Below, in pieces: positions 57,888 through 64,000 of a stretch of DNA of 64,000 nucleotides. Source of the stretch: Arachis hypogaea (Eukaryota > Streptophyta > Magnoliopsida > Fabales > Fabaceae). The stretch is taken from contig NC_092053.1 of NCBI RefSeq assembly GCF_003086295.3, positions 115,836,445 to 115,900,444 on the forward strand, in the 5' to 3' direction. The notes beneath the pieces were generated by a model. That model saw only the letters and a list, made by a program, of their open reading frames with translations. It was not told the origin of the DNA and did not search any database. Position 1 is the first letter of the stretch; every line of letters starts with the position of its first letter. A program made the position numbers and the translations under genes.

Positions 57888-58121
57888 ATGGCACCTAAGG
57901 CCAGAGAAACCTCTAGAAAGAGGAAAGGGAAGACAAAAGCTTCCACCTCCGAGTCATAGGAGATGGAGAGATTCATCTCAAGGGTCTATAGCTCAGTGGT
58001 AGAACATTTGACTGCAAATCAAGAGATCCCTGAGATACCTCAGTGGATACATTTTCATCCACATAATTATTGGGAGCAACTAAGGATAGGAGCACCAAGA
58101 GCACCCTGTCATCCTCCATGA
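57888..58121 (+). pseudogene. Small second ORF of the Athila-like element
   Basis: It starts MAPKARETSRKRKGKTKAST, a basic head, then a TAG at codon 24 (57957-57959). The same frame continues with MERFISRVYSSVVEHLTANQ, EIPEIPQWIHFHPHNYWEQL and a stop at 58119. The middle is the translation of the tRNA-Cys-derived stretch. I recall similar ORFs downstream of gag-pro in legume repeats but cannot name a function. The stop and early end suggest decay. Confidence 0.55.
57982..58031 (+). tRNA. tRNA-Cys(GCA)-derived partial sequence
   Basis: GGGTCTATAGCTCAGTGG (acceptor 5' strand and D arm, with an intact Pol III A box) is followed by TAGAACATTTGACTGCAAAT and CAAGAGATCCCT. The anticodon stem TTTGA/TCAAG encloses the loop CTGCAAA with anticodon GCA at 58014-58016. 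After about 50 nt the similarity stops: the T arm, B box and 3' acceptor strand are replaced by element sequence. It cannot fold as a full tRNA, so it is a captured tRNA fragment rather than a functional gene. Confidence 0.85.
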
Positions 58122-59147
58122 AATTAGAGAAGATCAAAGAGCTATGAGGGAGAAGCAACAAAGACAAGAAAGAGACATAGAAGAGCTCAAGGACATCATT
58201 GGTTCCTCAAGAAGAAAACGCCACCATCACTAAGGTGGACTCATTCCTTGTTCTCAAATTTTCTGCTTTTCATTCTCTTTATGTTAAGTGCTTATCTATG
58301 TTTGTGTTTTATTACATGATCATTAGTGTCTAAGTGTCTATGCCTTAAAGTAGTGAATATGAATCCATCACCTCTCTTAAATGAAAAATGTTTTAAAAAC
58401 AAAAGAACAAGAAGTACATGGTTTCGAATTCATCCTTGAAACTAGTTTAATTATTTTGATGTGGTGACAATACTTTTTGTTTTCTGAATGAAAAAGCCAA
58501 AAGGCAAGAGCAAAAAGCCAATAGCCCTTAAAACCAAAAAGCAAGGGTAATAAAAGGGATCCCAAGGCTTTGAGCATCAGTGGATAGGAGGGCCTAAAGG
58601 AATAAAATCCTGGCCTAAGTGGCTAAACCAAGCTGTCACTAACCATGTGCTTGTGGCGTGAAGGTGTCAAGTGAAATCTTGAGACTATGCGGTTAAAGTC
58701 AAGGTCCAAAGCAAAAGAAGAGTGTGCTTAAGAACTCTGGACACCTCTAATTGGGGACTTTAGCAAAGCTGAGTCACAATCTGAAAAGGTTCACCCAATT
58801 ATGTGTCTGTGGCATTTATGTATCCGGTGGTAATACTGAAAAACAAAGTGCTTAGGGCCACAACCAAGACTCATAAAGTAGTTGTGTTCAAGAATCAGCA
58901 TACTGAACTAGGAGAATCAATAACACTATCTGAACTCTGAGTTCCTATAGATGCCAATCATTCTGAACCTCAATGGATAAAGTGAGATGCCAAAACTATT
59001 CAAGAGGCAAAAAAAAGCTACAAGTCCCGCTCATCTGATTGGAGCTATGTTTCATTGATATTTTGAAATTTATAGTATATTCTCTTCTTTTTATCCTAAC
59101 TGATTTTCAGTTGCTTGGGGACAAGCAACAATTTAAGTTTGGTGTTG
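58122..59147 (+). other. 3' non-coding region of the Athila-like element
   Basis: About 1 kb without coding frames where RT and integrase would be expected. It ends with TTTAAGTTTGGTGTTG directly before the 3' LTR, the position of the polypurine tract. Confidence 0.7.
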
Positions 59148-60566
59148 TGATGAGCGGATAATTTATACGCTTTTTGGCATTGTTTTTAGTATGTTTTTAG
59201 TAGGATCTAGTTACTTTTAGGGATGTTTTTATTAGTTTTTATGTTAAATTCACATTTCTGGACTTTACTATGAGTTTGTGTGTTTTTCTGTGATTTCAGG
59301 TATTTTCTGGCTGAAATTGAGGGACTTGAGCAAGAATCAGATTCAGAGGTTGAAGAAGGACTGCTGATGCTGTTGGATTCTGACCTCCCTGCACTCAAAG
59401 TGGATTTTCTGGAGCTACAGAACTTCAAATGGCGCGCTTTTTAACGGTGTTGGAAAGTAGACATCCAGGGCTTTCCAGCAATATATAATAGTTCATACTT
59501 TGCCCAAGTTTAGACGACGCAAAAGGGCGTTGAACGCCAGTTCTATGCTGCAGTCTGGAGTTAAACGCCAGAAACACGTCACGAACCAGATTTGAACGCC
59601 AAAAACACGTTACAACTTGGAGTTCAACTCCAAAAGAAGCCTCTGCACGTGTAAACTTCAAGCTCAGCCCAAGCACACACCAGGTGGGCCCCGGAAGTGG
59701 ATTTATGCATCAATTACTTACTTCTGTAAACCCTAGTAACTAGTTTAGTATAAATAGGACTTTTTACTATTGTATTTACATCTTTGGATTATCTTTGGAT
59801 CATATTGATCACGTTGGGGGCTGGCCATTCGGCCATGCTTGGACCTTTATCACTTATGTATTTTCAATGGTAGAGTTTCTACACACCATAGATTAAGGTG
59901 TGGAGCTTTGCTGTTCCTCCTGAATTAATACAAAGTACTACTATTTTTCTATTCAATTTAACTTATTCCGCTTCTAAGATATCCATTCGTACTTCAACAT
60001 GAATGTGATGATCGTGACAGTCATCATCATTCCCTATGAACACGTGCCTGACAACCACTCCCGTTCTACCTTAGATTGAATGAGTATCTCTTGGATTCCT
60101 TAATCAGAATCTTCGTGGTATAAGTTAGAACCCATGGATGGCCATTCCTGAGATCCGGAAAGTCTAAACCTTGTCTGTGGTATTCCGAGTAGGATCTGGG
60201 AAGGGATGGCTGTGACGAGCTTCAAACTCGCGAGTGCTGGGCGTAGTGACAGACGCAAAAGGATCAGTGAATCCTATTCCAGTATAATCGAGAACCGACA
60301 AATGATTAGCCATGCAGTGACAGCGCATTGGACCATTTTCACTGAGAGGACAGGATGTAGCCATTGACAACGGTGATGCCTAACATACAGCTTGCCATGG
60401 AAAGGAGTAGGACTGGTTGGATGAAGAAAGTAAGAAAGCAGAGGTTCAGAGGAACGAAAGCATCTCTATACGCTTATCTGAAATTCTCACCAATGAATTA
60501 CATAAGTATTTCTATCTTTATTTTCTGTTTATTTATTATTATTATTCAAAAACTCCATAACCATTT
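59148..60566 (+). repeat. 3' LTR of the Athila-like element, truncated
   Basis: Matches 51279-52696 and then stops within AACCATTT. Foreign sequence (TTGACCAACTTCGACGG) follows, which belongs to the outer LTR. Confidence 0.88.
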
Positions 60567-60773
60567 TTTGACCAACTTCGACGGTCCGTATCTCGGTCCT
60601 CGAAGTTTAAAATTCTTTGAAACTAGATTTTTATGAAAGATCATTTAACGATCTTTTCAATGGTTCAAGAATAGTTGAAAAAAAAATTTTGTAGAGAAAA
60701 ATTTATGAGATTTTGAAAATTGGACTGAAAAATTGATTTCTGCAACATATCAAATTTTCTGTTTTCTGATATG

Positions 60774-60962
60774 GATGCGTACGCGGCCTTTGACATGCGT
60801 ACGCGGGAATTTGCCTCTGGCAAGTGCTTCTACGTATGCGGATAACTCTTGCATACGCGGTATGGTCCAAAATTAGGGTTATGCGTACGCGGGCCTTTGC
60901 ATGCGTATGCGGACCCCCAAGTTTTAACCTGTACGCACACCACATGTATGCGTACGCACACC
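60774..60962. repeat. Cluster of GCGTACGCGG-type repeats in the outer LTR
   Basis: Variants of TGCGTACGCGG occur at about 60775, 60795, 60834 (ACGTATGCGG), 60852 (GCATACGCGG), 60881, 60901 (GCGTATGCGG) and 60948, at irregular 18-47 bp spacing, in otherwise AT-rich DNA. Confidence 0.85.
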
Positions 60963-61264
60963 TCTCAGAATTTGGAAAAAATGTGTTTTTATTACTTTCA
61001 GCCATTCTTTTGGCCTTCTAAACCTTTATAAACTTCGATATGAGTTTAGAGCCGGTGGAATTGAGGATGGACGAGTTAGGGATAAAGTCAAATGAATTGA
61101 GTTAGTAAAATTGAGAGAAATGGACAAGATGTTAAGTGATATATGATGATTATGAATGAGATAATTGATGATGAGATTGATAATGAGAAATATGATGATC
61201 ACAAGATTGATAATGACGATGATGGTGAAGTGTGACGGGCACTATATCCCATAATGAATAGGTG

Positions 61265-61825
61265 AGTTGAGGTAGAGGATTCCCTCTCTCGTGTTGTGAT
61301 TATTATAAAGGAGGCAATGAGATTTGTGTTGTGAGGACGGTGGTGTTATCCCGCTCACGTATAGGCAAGTTGAGATTAAGGATTCTCTCGCTTGTTGTGA
61401 TAAACAAGTTGAGGTCGAAGATTCCCTCTCTTGTTGGGGTGGACGAGTTTGAGGTTGAGGATTTCCTTACTTATCGCACCAGAGGATTGGATTGAAAGTC
61501 GAGGATTCCCTTCGGTTTAACTCTGTGATTATCAATTTGAATGTCGGAAAAGGCAAGATGAGATAAAGGATTCTATCTCTTGCTATGATGAACAAAATGA
61601 CGTTGAAAATTCTCTCTCTTGTTATGGTGGGCAAGCGGGGTTGAGGATTCCCTCTCTTGCTACATCGGGGAATTGAATGGAGAAGGTTGAGGATTCTCTT
61701 TGATTCGATTCCTGGCTGTGGTGTGAATTAGTTAGGTTGAGGATTCCCTATCATTACATCATAGTCTATCTCTAAAATGGGAGGTTGAGGATTCCCTCCT
61801 TGAAGGTTGAGGATTCCCTTCGTGT
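61265..61825. repeat. Interspersed GAGGATTCCCTC repeats
   Basis: About twelve variants of GTTGAGGATTCCCTCTCTTG recur over 560 bp, at about 61274, 61374, 61405, 61455, 61500, 61566, 61600, 61634, 61688, 61738, 61786 and 61808. Spacing is irregular (20-100 bp). It is non-coding and internal to the outer solo LTR. Confidence 0.8.
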
Positions 61826-62982
61826 TGAGAGACAATATCCGAGTTAGCTACCGGATGTGTCGGGTTGGCTGTATAACTGACAGATGAGCTTATTGGCCAT
61901 AGGGCAGGCATACATCATTCGTATATGTTTGATTTGTTTGGATTTTCCTAATTATATTTTCCTAATTATATGAGTTTGCCTAATTGAATATGTTACATGC
62001 TTAACTGCTACTTGCTTACTTGCATTAATTGTCTTACGTGTGTATTACTTGTTTGTATTGTTTGTGTTTGTACAACTGAGAGGTCCCTCATGCTGGTGTT
62101 GGTTGATGCTGAGGGCTGTCTTTTTTGAAATGAAATGATGAGATAACTGATTAACAATGATGAATATTGAAAGAGATGATTTGAGTTTCCTGGGTAGACG
62201 CAGTGAAGTGATTTCACTTGTTCCAGGTGAAAATGTGAAGTATTGATATATAATCACTGAGTCGAATTAGCTGGTGCTGGCTCTGGTCATGGTTCTACAA
62301 TGAATTGGAAGTTGGATATTTTGGAAGTTGGAAAAGATGATAAATTGAATTAGACTTAGTATCCCGTAGGACAGTTTCCTAAGTTATGGATTAGTTAGAA
62401 CCTAGGGTGGACAATTGATGAAAGGAAGATTAGGATACTTAGTGAGTTCTTATTATAGTGCATTGGTTTTATTTGGCACTTTTACTGTATTAGGAATCCA
62501 TGGGTCGGGGGTTCTCGTTTCGTATATATCTCTTGTTTTTCAAATGCCGGTCTTGGTGCTCAGTAGTGAGCTGTGGTTTATCTGAAAGATGCCGAAGATC
62601 ATTGGAATCTGCTTTACTTTTGTTTAGAATCTCTCCAAACTTATTTTGAAAACTTTTTATTATGTATTTATTTCCTTTTGAAAACTTGCCTATAGAGGCT
62701 TTGATGTATATTCTGGGAGAGATAAGAAAAATACTGTTATCAATTGATTTTATTACTGTACCCTAGTCGACTTAAACTTCGCAGGTCGCGACTGGTGGCT
62801 ATTATACTCATGTCTATATACATATATGTACCTTGTCTTTATTCTATTCTTCCTTATTGCTATACCTTATCTTGATTCGCTATCCGAATACGTTTTATCT
62901 TCTTTTCTTCGATACGAGAGTATTTTCGATCGCGATTTTATTTTGCTCCTTTTCAGGCTTTTCGTTAAATAACTCCTTTCAA

Positions 62983-62986
<4 letters not shown>

Positions 62987-63032
<46 letters not shown>
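62987..63032. repeat. (AT)n microsatellite, about 23 units
   Basis: Uninterrupted AT run near the 3' end of the outer solo LTR, followed by GTATGTAT. Confidence 0.95.
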
Positions 63033-63042
<10 letters not shown>

Positions 63043-63130
63043 TTTAATCCACCTTGTGAGTCGTACCACCTTACTATCATTGATTTATGACTCGAATATA
63101 AGGATTTGAATATTAGGGTGTTATAATAAT

Positions 63131-63823
63131 ATCTAAGGTTCTTAGATTATTTAGTGATTTAAATCAATGCTCAGCATAAGAATATTTGAAAAAAGAATAT
63201 TTAAGGTTCTTATATTCATAAAATCTGAGTCAATATTTAACTTAAAAAAATTTAAGAATATCTCAATTATTGTTAATGACTGAATGTAAACAAATCTCAA
63301 TTAAACTAATATATATTATTATGCATTATCTTTTAAACTTTATCTCTTTTATATTTTACCATTCAAATTTAAATACCATAAAAATTATTTTTAGAAATAT
63401 AAATTAATCTTAAAATCAAAACTAAATATATCCTTGCTCATATATAGGTTTAAAAGCTTGATAAGGTTTCTTAGTTTTTTGTTTTGGCCCAATAATACAA
63501 ATATATGGTTTGTTTATATTTTTTTGTTTTGTGATCTAAAATGCGATAGGAGATAAATTTTTGAAATTTTTATGAAAAAAAGTGTTTTAAAATAAGAGTT
63601 AAATAGGATTTAATTATTTTAACTATTTTAGATTGTCCGACGAGTTTAGCCATTTTTCCTGTGCGAGTGACCCTCTCTCTTAAACAGGAAGAATCCTTGC
63701 CCAACTGTAAATGCCACAATAGCTAACTCATAGCCACCTCCACCACCGAAGGGACCTCATCGTTAATTTGATCTCTTCCCTCGGTTCTTCTTGTCCACAC
63801 TAAATTGGTAGCTGGAATTCATC
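63131..63823 (+). other. Spacer and upstream region of the terminal gene
   Basis: AT-rich to about 63640. After that the GC content rises with CCACCTCCACCACCG and TCTTCCCTCGGTTCTTC, consistent with the 5' untranslated leader of the gene starting at 63824. No TATA box can be chosen with confidence. Confidence 0.5.
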
Positions 63824-64000
63824 ATGCCCAAAGAGAAGAGCCCTGGCTTGAAGATCTTATGGCTCTGGACCTTTGGAACTGCTGCTGGTAATTCGCCTCT
63901 CTTTCTTTCTTCTTTTATTCGGTGCCCTCAATTTCGAAGAATCTAATACATTATGACCATTTTTTCTTTGCCAGTATTAGTTGGCAATGCGTTTTGGACA
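63824..64000 (+). CDS. 5' end of a small membrane protein gene, cut by the window edge
   Basis: Exon 1 (63824-63887) encodes MPKEKSPGLKILWLWTFGTA. The donor GTAATT begins at 63888, the intron is 87 bp, and the pyrimidine-rich acceptor TTTCTTTGCCAG ends at 63974. Exon 2 begins 63975 and continues in frame (VLVGNAFWT) to the edge. A basic start followed by a hydrophobic stretch over residues 9-29 suggests one membrane-spanning helix at the N terminus. I recall short plant proteins that start this way but do not know their function. The GC-richer leader and clean splice sites support a real host gene. Confidence 0.72.

Larger units (their letters stand above)
51279..60566 (+). mobile_element. 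Non-autonomous Athila-like LTR element, 3' truncated
   Basis: The 5' LTR starts TGATGAGCGGATAATTTATA at 51279, and the 3' LTR starts with the same bases at 59148. The primer-binding site is at 52915-52931. The interior has a T-rich leader, gag and an aspartic protease (54758-56949), a palindrome array, a small ORF containing tRNA-Cys sequence, and no RT, RNase H or integrase. The 3' LTR breaks off at about 60566, at the point matching about 52696, so its last 150-200 bp are missing. No target duplication can be found. About 45 differences by eye over 1.4 kb of LTR (about 3%) make it several times older than the element at 41833-49953. Confidence 0.88.
50048..63125 (+). mobile_element. Very long solo LTR (Gypsy-type), split by a later element
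   Basis: It starts TGTAAAATTCGG and ends ATTAGGGTGTTATA, matching the TGTAACACCC...GGGTGTTACA ends common in plant Gypsy LTRs. ATAAT flanks both ends (50043-50047, 63126-63130). Without the Athila-like insertion (51279-60566) it is about 3.8 kb. The left part has a TATA box (CCATATATATACCT, about 50433) followed by AACCCTAGCCACCCTCACC leader-like sequence. The right part has a GCGTACGCGG repeat cluster, a GAGGATTCCCT repeat block and an (AT) microsatellite. No internal coding region is present. Chromoviruses such as Tekay/Del can have LTRs of this size; that assignment is inference. Confidence 0.72.

Noticed and set aside
57982..58031. Functional tRNA-Cys gene
   Set aside because: The T arm, B box and 3' acceptor strand are missing; only the 5' 50 nt are tRNA-like.
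54758..59147. Autonomous Athila element
   Set aside because: No RT, RNase H or integrase motif is found between the protease and the 3' LTR in any frame.
60164..60370. ORF conserved between 52294-52494 and 60164-60370
   Set aside because: Both are in LTR copies of the Athila-like element. Similarity comes from the LTR, not coding constraint.

Overview
This window is nuclear DNA of a flowering plant: AT-rich, intron-bearing, and packed with nested transposable elements (TEs). Several repeats (two tRNA-derived SINEs, Athila-like LTR elements, and LTRs rich in GCGTACGC or GGCGTTCAACGCC) resemble what I remember of peanut and wild Arachis genomes. I infer a legume, probably Arachis; this comes from memory and was not searched.

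Only two ordinary genes are visible. The first is a complete five-exon copper amine oxidase (19692-27986, +) with its catalytic Asp, TPQ tyrosine and three copper histidines all present. The second is the 5' end of a small membrane protein gene (63824 to the window edge, +). Nearly everything else is TE sequence or AT-rich spacer.

Layout: 1-5246 is AT-rich spacer with a 240-bp tandem duplication, a small foldback element, and a Mutator-like element with a perfect 9-bp target duplication inside an older foldback element. 5521-11287 is a full-length but dead L1-type LINE with a target-site duplication. 11470-13950 is a second, reversed LINE remnant next to a CACTA end. 17690-18357 is a broken Gypsy gag. 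Then comes the amine oxidase gene; its last intron holds a 1.74-kb Mutator-like foldback with six G-boxes. 28801-31732 is a wreck of a MULE transposase fragment joined tail to tail with a plant mobile domain (PMD) pseudogene. Two SINEs lie at 32.3-32.9 kb on opposite strands. 33347-38400 is a deleted Copia element that received a hAT element and a Gypsy-type solo LTR, both with matching target duplications. 41833-49953 is a young non-autonomous LTR element on the minus strand, with equal 1563-bp LTRs and TSD CTTGT, carrying one long non-gag ORF. 50048-63125 is a giant solo LTR (TSD ATAAT) split by a non-autonomous Athila-like element (51279-60566) that has gag-protease only.

The most unusual pattern is that unrelated TEs each carry clusters of their own CpG-containing palindromic word. 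Two LTR elements share the same architecture: a hairpin array directly downstream of the ORF, and the same word repeated in the LTR. In the Athila-like element the array has a regular 31-bp period. That element also carries the 5' two-thirds of a tRNA-Cys gene read in frame inside a small ORF, a tandemly duplicated primer-binding site, and five copies of a 12-mer that also sits next to its 3' LTR.

All element boundaries, exon models and mismatch counts were made by eye.
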